The notes below the pieces were generated by a model. The model was not told the DNA's origin, ran no database searches, and was given only the letters and a program-made list of their open reading frames with translations. Shown one piece after another: positions 35,724 to 48,149 of a stretch of DNA of 64,000 nucleotides. Location of the stretch: NCBI RefSeq assembly GCF_030690045.1, contig NZ_JAUYHK010000020.1, positions 62,001-126,000 on the forward strand, written 5' to 3'. A program made the translations under genes and the position numbers. The stretch's first letter is position 1; each line of letters opens with the position of its first letter. The DNA comes from Thalassospira sp. (GTDB taxonomy: Bacteria; Pseudomonadota; Alphaproteobacteria; Rhodospirillales; Thalassospiraceae).

Positions 35724-36079
35724 GGCCGGGGTCCTTCTGTTTTCAGAAAATTGGCAATCCAGTCGGCCTCGGCATTGCTGACAATGCCGCGCCAGGGCGG
35801 CATGGCCGTGCCCGGTCGGCCATCCAGAATGACCGACACAAGATCATCGTGGCTGAACAGGGTCAGGTTTTCGGGAGTTAGCGGACTGCCGAGGCCGCCT
35901 TTCAGGGTCATGCCGTGGCATGATCCGCAATCCTGCAAGACAAAATTTTCCAGTTGCCGCGGATCAATTGCATCTGCGGCCCCCGCAGGTCGGGTGCCCA
36001 TCAGGAACAGAGCGAACAGTCCGCCCGCAAGGATTGCGGCGATGGGGATGTCATGCGGTGTGGGCATGGGCATAATCAT
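35720..36079 (-). CDS. nirC: NirC, cytochrome c55x
   Basis: Small periplasmic monoheme c-type cytochrome, 119 residues, electron donor in nitrite reduction or in cofactor maturation. A signal sequence ends around AGAADA (residue ~36), with a single CGSCH (C51, C54, H55) and a likely axial Met in TAMPPW. The gene overlaps the end of nirE by 29 bases, so a shorter start (third or fifth residue) cannot be excluded. Confidence 0.88.
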   Translation of the reverse strand: MIMPMPTPHDIPIAAILAGGLFALFLMGTRPAGAADAIDPRQLENFVLQDCGSCHGMTLKGGLGSPLTPENLTLFSHDDLVSVILDGRPGTAMPPWRGIVSNAEADWIANFLKTEGPRP

Positions 36080-36863
36080 TTTGCGGGGCGCGTTTAAAGG
36101 CGCTGTTGGGGGCCTGTATGACGGGGACCGGCAGATGGTCGATCAGGCCGACAACCCGGCCAATCACAATCATGCAGGGCGGATCAAAATTCAGCCGGTC
36201 AAGATCGGCGCAAATCCGGGACAATGTCGTGCGGTGATGGCGTTGTTCCGGGGTTGATCCGTTTTCAATGATGATGGCCGGGGTCGCACCCGACAGGCCG
36301 TTTTCCATCAGACGGGCGGCAATCACCGGCATGGTGCGCACCCCCATATAAATTGCCAGCGTCGTATCGGGATCAGCCAGGGACCGCCAGTCATGCGCGG
36401 GTTCGGCATCGGATTGCATATGACCGGTGATAAAACGGACACTGGTGGCAAGGCCGCGATGGGTCAAAGGGAGGTTTAACTGCGCCATGCATCCGGCGGC
36501 AGCCGTAATGCCGGGCACCACTTCAAACGGAATGCCGTTTTGCGCCAGAAACAGGGCTTCTTCACCGCCCCGGCCAAAAATATAGGGATCACCGCCCTTG
36601 AGGCGGACAATATGTTGATGCTGACGGGCGGTGGCGACCAGAAGGGCGTTGATGTCTTCCTGCCGCAGGCTGTGACAACCGGTTTCCTTGCCAACAAAGA
36701 TGCGGCGGGCGGCAGGATTGATCAGATCCAGAATTTCATCGGAAACCAGCCGGTCAAAAACCACCGCATCGGCACGGTCCAGAAGACGGGCCGCCTTGAT
36801 CGTCAGTAATTCCGGATCGCCCGGACCGGCACCAACCAGATAGACATGTCCTGTTTGTTGCAT
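36051..36863 (-). CDS. nirE: NirE, uroporphyrinogen-III C-methyltransferase
   Basis: SAM-dependent methyltransferase of 270 residues giving precorrin-2, the first committed precursor for heme d1. SUMT blocks are VYLVGAGPGDPELLTIKAA, VFDRLVSDEILDL, RLKGGDPYIFGRGGEEA and LPLTHRGLATSVRFITGH. No CysG dehydrogenase/chelatase domain is attached, so oxidation and iron insertion need another enzyme (see 38865). ATG 36863 is used because gggg lies at normal distance; ATG 36872 is in frame. It is separated from nirS by a hairpin. Confidence 0.92.
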   Translation of the reverse strand: MQQTGHVYLVGAGPGDPELLTIKAARLLDRADAVVFDRLVSDEILDLINPAARRIFVGKETGCHSLRQEDINALLVATARQHQHIVRLKGGDPYIFGRGGEEALFLAQNGIPFEVVPGITAAAGCMAQLNLPLTHRGLATSVRFITGHMQSDAEPAHDWRSLADPDTTLAIYMGVRTMPVIAARLMENGLSGATPAIIIENGSTPEQRHHRTTLSRICADLDRLNFDPPCMIVIGRVVGLIDHLPVPVIQAPNSAFKRAPQNDYAHAHTA

Positions 36864-36906
36864 TGTTTTCATCCCCGGACAGACTGTCGCAAAAGCAGTG
36901 GAAGCT

Positions 36907-36935
36907 GTTCGGGAGGGGCGGGAGCCCTCCCGAAC
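36907..36935 (-). terminator. Hairpin between nirS and nirE
   Basis: Perfect 11-bp stem gttcgggaggg / ccctcccgaac with a 7-base loop, just after the nirS stop codon. Without a long U-tract on the minus strand it probably protects the nirS message or attenuates read-through into the biosynthetic genes. Confidence 0.6.
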
Positions 36936-36949
36936 GATGGGCCGCGCGA

Positions 36950-39652
<2,703 letters not shown>

Positions 39653-39671
<19 letters not shown>

Positions 39672-40339
39672 CCCGCGCCGATTTTGACAGGATATCGAAA
39701 ATTCCGTTGCTGGGCGCGTTTTCCACATCGGAAATTCGCGATATGACCGGCCGTTCGCCGGTCCGGTTGCATCAAGGTTGCGATTTGTTGTTTTCGCAAG
39801 GGGAACCGGCGACACGGTTCTTTATTCTTCTGAAGGGGCAGGTCCGGCTGTTTCGCATGCAGGGAGATGGCCGTTTCAGCCTTTTTCACATGGTTTCGCC
39901 CGGCGAATCCTTTGCCGAGGCGGTGGTTCTGTCCGGGCAGGCTTATCCGGTATCGGCGGAATGTGATCCGGGCAGCGAACTGGTGGCGTTTGAGAGGGCT
40001 GCCATCATTGCGTATCTGAAACAGGATGCCCGCCTGATCGGGCGTGTCATGCAGTCCCTGATTGAACGGGAACGGTTTTTCTATCGGGAAATCAACCAGA
40101 TCCGGCAGCGGTCCCCGGCCCAGCGGCTGGCACAGTTTTTATTGTCCCACCCCGAGAAAAGCAGGGCTTCAATTCCCAAACATATTATCGCAAGCCGGAT
40201 TGGCGTCACACCGGAAAGCTTTTCACGGTCTTTGCGCAAACTGGAAAAAAGCGGCTTTGTCGCGCCAGAGGGCGATATGAGAATCCTTGACCACAAAGCC
40301 TTGCGCCTGTTCGCCCGGACGGATGGCAAAAGAAGTTGA
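39653..40339 (+). CDS. dnr: Crp/Fnr-family regulator, DNR/NnrR type
   Basis: A 228-residue regulator with an N-terminal cyclic-nucleotide-binding-like barrel (residues ~20-130) and a C-terminal winged helix with recognition region ASRIGVTPESFSRSLRKLEKSGFV, typical of DNR. It lacks the N-terminal cysteine cluster of oxygen-sensing FNR, so it is more likely a heme-based NO sensor that activates denitrification genes. Start at 39653 with ggaaag upstream, overlapping the chelatase gene. Likely target: the box at 38750-38763. Confidence 0.82.
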
Positions 40340-40375
40340 GGTATCAGAGGGCAGGACAGCAAAGTTTTTGAGATT

Positions 40376-40394
40376 GAAACTGATTATCATTGCT
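40376..40394. promoter_or_regulatory. Candidate Fur-type iron box before the sigma-factor gene
   Basis: gaaactgattatcattgct matches the 19-bp Fur consensus at 14 positions by my count, with the core tgattatcatt intact. It lies about 90 bases before the FecI-type sigma gene, as expected for iron-repressed uptake genes. In Alphaproteobacteria other iron regulators also exist, so the protein is uncertain. Confidence 0.5.
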
Positions 40395-40480
40395 GTTAGG
40401 TTCCCTCGCAATGCTGCTTTGGGGTGGCTGGCTTGAGCCGGTCGACAAGGTAAATAGCGGATTTCTTCCTGTCATAGTGA

Positions 40481-41032
40481 TTGAACCTGAACATGAAGTT
40501 CTGGCGCCGCGCGATTGCGAAACTGTTCGAGGATCATCGGCGACAATTGATTGCCATGGTTGTTCGCCGTATCCGTGACCGCGAAGTTGCTGCGGAACTT
40601 GTGCAGGATGTCTATGCCAGAATGATGCAGGCAGGCAGCAGCGGAGAAGATGAGGCGGATACCAAAATACTTTATGCATCCGTACGCAATGCCGTCATTG
40701 ATCATCATCGCAGTACCATCCGCCGCCGACACGCAATGGACGGCATTCTGCCGGATCAATTGTGGATGAGTGAAACATCTTCCCCGCATGATCAGGCCGA
40801 AGCCCGCCAAGCTCTTTCGGCCCTTGATCGGGTCTTGCTTGAAGTGTCACCCAAGGCGCGCGAGATGTTTATCCTGCATCGTGTTGATGGGGTTTCCAAT
40901 GCAAGGCTTGCCAAAAAATATGGTATTTCGGTAAGTGCGGTGGAAAAGCAACTGGCGCGCACGATGCGGCATTGTCAGGAGCGGCTTTCCGACCATCTCG
41001 ACAAAAGTGGATCATTCCCGTACGAACGATGA
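40481..41032 (+). CDS. ECF sigma factor, FecI/iron-uptake type
   Basis: A 183-residue extracytoplasmic-function sigma factor. Region 2 contains LIAMVVRRIRDREVAAELVQDVYARM and region 4 contains LLEVSPKAREMFILHRVDGVSNARLAKKYGISVSAVEKQLART, the FecI pattern. The start is either the TTG at 40481 or the ATG at 40493; neither has a strong ribosome site. It is the first gene of an iron cassette: sigma, FecR, receptor, MFS, binding protein. Ferric-siderophore binding at the receptor normally releases this sigma through FecR. Confidence 0.88.
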   Translation: MNLNMKFWRRAIAKLFEDHRRQLIAMVVRRIRDREVAAELVQDVYARMMQAGSSGEDEADTKILYASVRNAVIDHHRSTIRRRHAMDGILPDQLWMSETSSPHDQAEARQALSALDRVLLEVSPKAREMFILHRVDGVSNARLAKKYGISVSAVEKQLARTMRHCQERLSDHLDKSGSFPYER

Positions 41033-41134
41033 GGATATTCTCCCGTTATTCGTTATTGTTTATAGAGAAGGTCGTTGGCGGATCGTAATCCGTGTTGCTA
41101 TAAACCGCAGAACGTCTGGATAGTCCGGGAAGCC

Positions 41135-42094
41135 ATGCAAGACGATTTCGAGCCGACCAGGCAGCAAAAAGATGAAGCCGCACTCTGGCATGTTCGGCGT
41201 GCAGGCGGATCGATGTCTGTGGCGCAGGAACAGGAATTTGAAGACTGGCTGAATACCAGTCGGAGCAACCGGCTTGCCTTTGATCAGATGCGCGTTCTTT
41301 GGGCCCGGATTGAAGAACCGGCCCGGCAGTTTTCGGAAAGCCGACGAAAAACAGCGTTTTCAATGGTTATGTCGCGTTGTTCTCCACGCCGATCAATCAC
41401 CGCCCTTGTTGGGATTGCTCTTGCCACCGTCGTTATGATTTTCATCAATCCTGACATTGTTGAAAATTTCCGGGCCGATATCGTTTCGGGTCAGACGGTT
41501 GTTACCAGCATCGGGTTGCCTGACGGGTCGGTTGCCCATCTTGCGGCGAACAGTGCAGTGGCGACCGATTTTTCGGGCGGACGTCGGAATGTTGAACTGC
41601 TGCGCGGTCAGGCATTTTTTGATGTTGTTCACCGCAATGGGGATGCGTTTCGGGTTAATACTCAGGATGCGACGGTTCAGGTCGTCGGGACGCGCTTTAA
41701 TGTCGATTTTCTGTCCGGACACACGACTGTCATGGTTGAAGAAGGCGCAGTCCGTGTCGCCAGCAAGACCGATACGGGTGGCGTTTTGATCGGGCCGGGG
41801 CAACAAATTACGGTAGCCGATGACCTGCTTGTATCCTCAGATACTGTCGAAATACAGCAGGCTTTGGCATGGATGAAGGGGCGGCTGGTTGTGCAAAATA
41901 TGCGCGTTGCCGATTTGATGGTTCGGCTTGAAAATTATGATAGCAGCCGGATCGTCGTTTTGGGGGGGCTTGCAGATCAAACCATTTCGGGCAGTTTTCC
42001 AACGACAGATATCGCCGGATCACTGGAAACTGTGGCCGATGCGGTCGGAGCCAACGTTATGAAAACGTCCCCCTGGCTGACCGTTTTGTATTAA
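41135..42094 (+). CDS. FecR-like transmembrane sigma regulator
   Basis: A 319-residue inner-membrane anti-sigma/sensor. A cytoplasmic DUF4880 N-terminal domain (residues ~10-55, DEAALWHVRRAGG and EFEDWLNTSRSNRLAFDQM) precedes one membrane helix near residues 88-108. The periplasmic FecR domain follows (LPDGSVAHLAANSAVATDF, LLRGQAFFDV, VGTRFNV) and a C-terminal STN-like tail. ATG 41135 is preferred over a TTG at 41075 because the domain starts there. It couples the receptor's N-terminal signalling domain to the sigma factor. Confidence 0.88.
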   Translation: MQDDFEPTRQQKDEAALWHVRRAGGSMSVAQEQEFEDWLNTSRSNRLAFDQMRVLWARIEEPARQFSESRRKTAFSMVMSRCSPRRSITALVGIALATVVMIFINPDIVENFRADIVSGQTVVTSIGLPDGSVAHLAANSAVATDFSGGRRNVELLRGQAFFDVVHRNGDAFRVNTQDATVQVVGTRFNVDFLSGHTTVMVEEGAVRVASKTDTGGVLIGPGQQITVADDLLVSSDTVEIQQALAWMKGRLVVQNMRVADLMVRLENYDSSRIVVLGGLADQTISGSFPTTDIAGSLETVADAVGANVMKTSPWLTVLY

Positions 42095-42214
42095 TAATGC
42101 GAAAAATTCGCAAAAAATTTAAAAACTGTATGGGGATTCTGATTTCCCGCTCGTTTGTCTTTATCAGAAGCAGGGGGACCTGCCTGAAAGACAAGAAATT
42201 CATGGAGCGGGAAG

Positions 42215-44639
42215 TTGATATTCAATCAGGCAAGAACAAAAACATATTCTCTGATTTCAGCGTTGCTGGTTTCAACAGCAATTGTCGTGCCGTCAACCTT
42301 GGGGGTGACAGCCGCACAGGCGCAGACCGAGATCGCACAGGCAAGTTATTTATTTGATATCAGTGTAACGTCTCTGGCGGAAGGTGTAGCTGAAATCGGT
42401 GCCATTTCAGGATGGCGGATTGCCTATACCATCGACTTGCCGCCAATTGAAGGAAACCGTGTCGTTCGGGGAGAGATGACGACGCCGCAAGCCGTCGAGA
42501 TGCTGTTGCGGGGAACGGGATTATCCTATCGCCAAACAGGCAACAATTCCCTGATTGTGGTGGACCCGAGTATCGCGGATACACAGGGTGAGACGACGCT
42601 TCTTGATCCGGTTCGGATTGAGGCCAATGCTGTAAACAACGATCTGACGCCTGCCTATGCCGGTGGTCAGGTGGCGACGGGCGGGCGACTTGGGATGTTG
42701 GGCAATACCGATATCATGGATGCCCCGGTCAGCATTACCAGTTACACCAGCGAGAAAATTGCCGATCAGCAAGCCCAAACCATTGCGGATGTTTTGAAAA
42801 ACGATCCATCGATCAGAACGCCAAATAGTGGCGGTGGTATGCTGGATACCTATCAGATTCGCGGCTTTAACGTGAATACCGGGAATTCCGGTGAAATGGC
42901 CTTTAACGGTGTTTATGGTGTTGCGCCCACCTATCGCACGCTATCGGGCTTTGCCGAGCGCGTCGAGGTTCTCAAAGGACCAGCGGCCCTTTTGGCGGGC
43001 ATGGCACCGAACAGCGGTGTCGGGGGTGTGATCAATATCGTTCCCAAGCGTGCAGGAGGACGACGACCTTAACCGTGTCAGCGTTGATTACGGGCTTGGG
43101 GAGCAGGCTGGCGGCAATGTTGATATCAGTCGCCGCTATGGTGATGATGGTGAATTCGGGGTTCGCTTCAATGGCGGCTATCACAATGGCGATACCTATC
43201 TTGATCACCAGACGCGCGAAACATCGCTTGGTGCGTTAGCCCTTGATTATCGTGGTGATGACCTGCGTTTATCGCTGGATGTTATCGATCAGCGTGAAAA
43301 TCTGAATGCGCCGTTCCGGGAATACCGAATTGCTTCGGGCCTGACGATGCCTTCTGCCCCGGATGGCAGCAAGAACGTCACCCATGACTGGGAATGGTCG
43401 GATGCGGTTGATCGATCCGCGATGTTGCAAGGCGAATATGATTTTGATGAGAGCTACACCCTGTTTGGCAGCTTTGGTGGCGGCAAGACAGAGGTTGATC
43501 GTTTGTTCGGCTATCCGATCATTCGGGCAAATGATGGAACGATCGAAGATGACAGCCTGTCCTTTATGCGGTTTCAGACAGAACGATGGACGGCAAATGC
43601 AGGTGTAAAAAGCGAGTTTGAAACATCTGAAATCAAGCACAAGGTAACGCTGGAAGCCAGCCATTACGAAGATACTTTCAAACGGGGGCAGGAATTTTCA
43701 GACACCGATCCGTTTTCCAATATTTATAATCCTGTTGCCAATGCACCAATCGCAGTGACATCACCGGCATCAAAGCCAAAGATTTCTGAATCCGAAATGA
43801 CCGGTGTGGCGCTGGCAGATACAATGTCGGTATTGGATGGCCGGATTCTTGTAACGCTTGGTGTGCGCCAGCAACGTGTTGAAACCAACAATTTCAGTGC
43901 TGCAACCGGGGCGGTTACCTCGGCGTATGACAAAAGTGTTGTAACGCCGATGGCCGGTGTGGTTTTCAAGCCTTGGGAACATGTTTCGGTTTATGCCAAC
44001 TATCTTGAAGGTCTTAGCAAGGGAGCAAACGACCCGATCAGCGGGCAGGCATTGTCCCCATATGTTGCAGAACAGATTGAAACCGGTGTGAAGCTGGATT
44101 TTGGTTCGTTCGGTGCGACGGCGGCGGTCTTCCAGATTTCCAAACCCTTTGCCCAGAATGTCAGTGGCAGCTATGACAGTGACGGTGAGCAGCGTAACCG
44201 CGGTCTTGAATTGACCGTCTTTGGCGAAGTGACGTCAAATGTGCGCCTGCTGGGCGGCGTGATGTTCCTTGATGCGGAACTGACCAAAACCAACAGTGCC
44301 ACGACCCGTGGAAACCGTGCCGTTGGTGCGCCTGAAATGCAGGCAAATCTGACTGCTGAATGGGATACTCCCTTTGTAAAGGGAATGACGCTGAGCGGGA
44401 CGATCACCCACACCTCCGAACAATATATCGATACAGCCAATACACAGGATATTCCGGATTGGACGACGCTTGATCTGGGGCTTCGTTACAAGACCAAGGT
44501 TGCTGAAACACCCATTACACTGCGTGCGACAATCCAGAACGTGACTGACGAGGATTATTGGTACGGCGTGAATGAATTCAGCATGGTTTCTGTCGGGGCA
44601 CCCCGTACGGCTCTTTTGTCTGTGACGGCCGATTTCTAG
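42215..44639 (+). pseudogene. TonB-dependent siderophore receptor with a single-base frameshift
   Basis: Outer-membrane ferric-siderophore receptor, about 807 residues if repaired. A TTG start at 42215 (ggag upstream) gives a signal peptide ending AQAQ, a secretin/TonB N-terminal signalling domain (FDISVTSLAEGVAEIG) and a plug domain up to VGGVINIVPKRA. There the frame stops at 43072. Homology continues in the frame beginning near 43050 (EDDDLNRVSVDYG) through the beta-barrel to the terminal Phe (LLSVTADF, stop at 44637). One extra G within gcaggaggacg (43047-43057) explains the break. Either a sequencing error or a recent inactivation; the rest is intact. Confidence 0.88.
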
Positions 44640-44643
44640 GGTG

Positions 44644-45861
44644 ATGTCAGTTCGCTGGCAGATACATCTTCTGTTTGTCATCCAGCTTGTTTCGATGGGC
44701 GCGATGGAAATGAGCGGGCCTTTTTGGCCCGTTCATTTGCGTTCACTGAGCCCGTCGGATGATCTGTTCATTTTTACCAGTATTGCCGTTTATGTCGGTC
44801 CGATGCTGGGGATCATGCTGACCAGTACTTTCTGGGGGCATCAGGGCGACCGGTTTGGTCACAAGGCAATGATGATGCGTGCCTTGTTCGGACTTGCCAT
44901 TACCCAGCTTGCACTGGCCTATGCCAATGATGTCTGGTTGATCCTGATGCTGCGGTTTTTGCAGGGGGCTTGCGCGGGTTATATCGCACCGGCACAGGCC
45001 TATGGCGTCAGTATTGAAAATCCGGCACGGCGGACACGGCTGTTTGTCCGTCTTCAGGCATCGACCAATATCGGATCTTTCATCGGGGCCTTGGCCGGCG
45101 GGGTCATCCTTGATCATGCGGCCTTTTTCTGGATCAATTTTTCGGCGGCTATTCTGTGTGCCACCTGCCTGGTGTCCGTCTGGATTCTGTTGCCGGGGGT
45201 TACACCAAAAGGGATCGGTGATGGCACCAATGCAAGGTCCGCGGCAAAGATCAGTATCTTTCGATCACCGCAAATCGTTTGGCTTCTGACCATTCTGGGG
45301 GTGCTTTTGCTGGGAAGGATGGTGACGCAGTCGCCATTTTCGATCTATGTGCGGAGCATCTTTGAGGTCGGAAACTGGGCTGTGGGATTGTGTTATGGGC
45401 TTTTGGCACTTGGTTTTGTCGTTTCGGCCTCGTTTTGGGGGCGATATTTTGAATCCCGCGTTGCGCGGGATGTGCTTGGCAGAATGTGTCTGGTGATTGC
45501 CGGATGCGTCATTGTGACCCTGTTGGCCGGGGGAACCCGATCGATTTTTGTTTTTAGCGCAATGTATTTTGTCTGGGGTGTGTTGCTTGGCGCGACCACA
45601 CCGGTTTTGACCGCCCTTGTTTCGGGTGCAGCGGGGGATAACCGGCAGGGGCATGTTCTCGGGCTTGCACAAAGTACTGCGCAATTTGCGTCTATCGCGG
45701 GCATTGCGCTTGGCGGCTGGTTCAGTCAGGCGGCAGGGCTTTCAAACATCTATTTCCTTGTTGGTTTTATTTACGCCATCGGGCTGGTTCTGACCGTTTC
45801 CGTACGAGCACGTATGAACGCATTTGCCCACCCATCAGAAATATCGGGAGACCAGGAATGA
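44644..45861 (+). CDS. MFS transporter of the siderophore cassette
   Basis: Major facilitator protein of 405 residues with about 12 hydrophobic segments. The cytoplasmic loop after helix 2 has GHQGDRFGHKAMMMRA, close to the family A motif. It starts 4 bases after the receptor stop (ATG 44644; a GTG at 44641 is possible) and overlaps the binding-protein gene by 4 bases. In such cassettes MFS proteins export siderophore or import the ferric complex across the inner membrane. The lack of an ABC permease here makes import a reasonable guess. Confidence 0.85.
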   Translation: MSVRWQIHLLFVIQLVSMGAMEMSGPFWPVHLRSLSPSDDLFIFTSIAVYVGPMLGIMLTSTFWGHQGDRFGHKAMMMRALFGLAITQLALAYANDVWLILMLRFLQGACAGYIAPAQAYGVSIENPARRTRLFVRLQASTNIGSFIGALAGGVILDHAAFFWINFSAAILCATCLVSVWILLPGVTPKGIGDGTNARSAAKISIFRSPQIVWLLTILGVLLLGRMVTQSPFSIYVRSIFEVGNWAVGLCYGLLALGFVVSASFWGRYFESRVARDVLGRMCLVIAGCVIVTLLAGGTRSIFVFSAMYFVWGVLLGATTPVLTALVSGAAGDNRQGHVLGLAQSTAQFASIAGIALGGWFSQAAGLSNIYFLVGFIYAIGLVLTVSVRARMNAFAHPSEISGDQE

Positions 45862-46994
45862 TCGTAAAAATGACAATCCGCCTGATCGCGGCCACAGGTT
45901 TGGGTCTGCTGTTCGGTCATGCAGCTCTGGCTGAAAAGATAACGGTGACTGACATTACCGGACGCGAAATTGAAATAAACACTCCGATCCGGCGTGCTGT
46001 TCTGGGCGAAGGTCGGCAGCTTTATATCATTGCGGCACTTGATCGCGAAAATCCGGCCAAGCGGATTGTCGGATGGCGCAAGGATCTGATTGAGGCTGAT
46101 CCTGCCACGTATCAGGCTTATCTGGCAAAGTTTCCTGATTTTGCCAATATCCCGACTTTTTCGGGGCTTGAACAAAGTCTGATCGATATCGAGACGACGA
46201 TAGCCCAAAAGCCGGATGCGGTTTTTCTAAACCTTGAAGTACAGCAAGCCGCCGACGAAGCCAGTTATGTCGAAAAACTCGGGGCACTCAACATTCCGGT
46301 CATCTATGTCGATTTCCGTCACAATCCGGAACAAAACACCGAACCTTCCATTCGTTTGTTTGGCAAGCTATTTGGCGAAGAAGCCCGGGCGGAAGAATTC
46401 ATCACGTTTCGCGCCGAACAAATTGCGCGCGTTACCGACAGGTTGGCCCAAACCAATCCGGAACGCCCCAAGGTCTTTATTGATCGTGCCGGTGGTTTTT
46501 ACGAAGATTGCTGCCATTCCTTTGGTGATGGCAATTTCGGCGCCATGGTAGAACTGGCTGGTGGCAACAATGTTGCCAAGGAATGGATATTAAGCACATT
46601 CGGTCAGGTTAATGCCGAACAGGTCGTTGTTTCCAGCCCTGATCATGTGATCGTAACAAGCGCCCAGTGGGACGTTTATGTTCCGGGTGGAAAATGGGTG
46701 CCGGTCGGCCCCGGTGCCGATGCAGACAGAATTAAAAAGAAGTTGGAATTTTATCCGACGCGCACCGCCTATACCGGGATTTCTGCGCAAAAGAACCGTT
46801 CCTTTCATGCCGTGTGGCACCAGTTTTACAACAGCCCTTATCAGTTTGTTGCGATTCAACAAATGGCCAAATGGTTCCATCCCGACCTTTTTGCCGATCT
46901 GGATCCGGATGTAACATTCCGGATGTTGCATGAACGGTTTTTGCCGATTGATTACAAACCGGGTTATTTTGCAAGCCTTGAAGCCGGGCAATAA
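45858..46994 (+). CDS. Iron-siderophore periplasmic binding protein (Peripla_BP_2)
   Basis: A 378-residue binding protein of the FepB/FecB/BtuF class. Signal peptide ends HAALAE (about residue 26). Family blocks are VTDITGREIEINTPIRRAVLGEG, KPDAVFLN, LNIPVIYVDFRHNPEQN and a C-terminal lobe with YPTRTAYTGISAQKN. It overlaps the MFS gene (ATGA). No FecCD-type permease or ATPase gene follows; the transcript ends at the terminator 47029-47062. The partner permease must be elsewhere, or the protein serves the MFS carrier. Confidence 0.85.
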   Translation: MIVKMTIRLIAATGLGLLFGHAALAEKITVTDITGREIEINTPIRRAVLGEGRQLYIIAALDRENPAKRIVGWRKDLIEADPATYQAYLAKFPDFANIPTFSGLEQSLIDIETTIAQKPDAVFLNLEVQQAADEASYVEKLGALNIPVIYVDFRHNPEQNTEPSIRLFGKLFGEEARAEEFITFRAEQIARVTDRLAQTNPERPKVFIDRAGGFYEDCCHSFGDGNFGAMVELAGGNNVAKEWILSTFGQVNAEQVVVSSPDHVIVTSAQWDVYVPGGKWVPVGPGADADRIKKKLEFYPTRTAYTGISAQKNRSFHAVWHQFYNSPYQFVAIQQMAKWFHPDLFADLDPDVTFRMLHERFLPIDYKPGYFASLEAGQ

Positions 46995-47028
46995 CCGGGG
47001 TTCTTCTTTCACCCGCATTCCCAAAAAA

Positions 47029-47062
47029 CCAAACCCGCCCGGATTGCTCCGGGCGGGTTTGG
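47029..47062. terminator. Strong bidirectional terminator hairpin
   Basis: 15-bp stem ccaaacccgcccgga / tccgggcgggtttgg with a short loop, between the converging siderophore binding-protein gene and rpsU. An A-run precedes it on the plus strand, giving a U-tract for the rpsU direction. Confidence 0.85.
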
Positions 47063-47135
47063 CGCACGGGTCCGGTTTTGCAAGCAAAACCGATCGTGCA
47101 GTATCACGTTCGAGGAACCCCGAAAGTGAAAAAGA

Positions 47136-47339
47136 CTAGAAGCCTTCGCGCTCGATGCGCTTACGCTCCAGCTTGCGGGAACGACGGACTGCTTCCGCCC
47201 CTTCGCGAGCTTTCTTCTCCGACGGCTTTTCAAAGTGGCGGCGGAGTTTCATCTCACGGAAAATGCCCTCACGCTGCATCTTTTTCTTAAGCGCTTTCAG
47301 AGCCTGATCGACATTGTTGTCGCGAACGATTACCTGCAC
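47136..47339 (-). CDS. rpsU: Small ribosomal subunit protein bS21
   Basis: Ribosomal protein S21 of 67 residues: basic, with [20 protein letters not shown] at the start and [15 protein letters not shown] at the end, the alphaproteobacterial form. The start is a GTG at 47339 preceded by aaaggag; a longer open frame to 47441 has no similarity. Helps initiation complexes engage mRNA. Convergent with the siderophore cassette and divergent from def. Confidence 0.95.
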   Translation of the reverse strand: MQVIVRDNNVDQALKALKKKMQREGIFREMKLRRHFEKPSEKKAREGAEAVRRSRKLERKRIEREGF

Positions 47340-47582
47340 GGAAACCACGCTCCTTTCAATAAAAACAAAAGTAACCGGATGGGCGCGATGCCCTCCGGAT
47401 GCTGATACGATCACAACGACCGTGGGCGCTATATAATCCAAACCGGCATAAAAGGAAAGAGGGTTACGTGTTTCTCGCCCGGTGCGTTTGTCGGGGATAT
47501 GGGGGCCGGTGACGTGCTGCGAACGTGCATTTCATTCCGGTTTGTGGTTAAAGTTCGGGCGTATCGGAAGGATGTTGAAATC

Positions 47583-48149
47583 ATGGCCATTTTAAAAATC
47601 GCCCGCATGGGCCACCCGGTTTTGCGCCAGGTCGCAGCGCAGGTTGAAAACCCGGCAGACCCGGAAATCCTGCGCCTGATCAGGGATATGAAGGAAACCA
47701 TGCGCGATGCGGGCGGGGTGGGCCTTGCCGCCCCACAGGTGTTTGCATCGCTGGCGGTGATGATGTTTTACGTGCCCCCATCGCGCAGCACCGATGACCC
47801 CGATGATGGCGAAATACCCCTGACCGTTCTGATCAATCCGGAGGTTATCCCGCTGGGTGACGAGATGGTCGGCGGATGGGAGGGGTGCCTGTCGATTCCG
47901 GGTTTGCAGGGACATGTGCCGCGCTGGCAGAAGGTGCAATATCGGGGACTCGATGAAAAGGGTGATGTGGTGGAACGGGTTGCCAGCGGTTTTCACGCCC
48001 GCGTCGTACAGCACGAATATGATCATCTGATCGGGGTGATGTATCCGCAACGTATGGAAGACATGAGTCTGCTGGGTTTTGCCGAAGAATTGCGTCGCGA
48101 CCCGCCAGAGATTACATTGTCCGGTGCAGAATCAGGAGAAGAACAATGA
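47583..48149 (+). CDS. def: Peptide deformylase
   Basis: Iron/zinc peptide deformylase of 188 residues that removes the formyl group from nascent proteins. The three motifs are intact: GVGLAAPQ (45-52), EGCLSIPG with the metal Cys C102, and QHEYDHLIG with H144, E145 and H148. The ATG at 47583 follows aagga; a 47499 start would add 28 unrelated residues. Many Alphaproteobacteria carry a second def next to fmt, so this may be a paralogue. It overlaps the COQ9-family gene by 4 bases. Confidence 0.93.
   Translation: MAILKIARMGHPVLRQVAAQVENPADPEILRLIRDMKETMRDAGGVGLAAPQVFASLAVMMFYVPPSRSTDDPDDGEIPLTVLINPEVIPLGDEMVGGWEGCLSIPGLQGHVPRWQKVQYRGLDEKGDVVERVASGFHARVVQHEYDHLIGVMYPQRMEDMSLLGFAEELRRDPPEITLSGAESGEEQ

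Noticed and set aside
40390-40578. 62-residue frame upstream of the sigma gene
   Set aside because: Overlaps the sigma-factor gene in another frame and lies over the iron-box promoter; no recognisable features.
42097-42357. 86-residue frame before the receptor
   Set aside because: Runs out of frame over the receptor signal peptide, which is the recognisable product.
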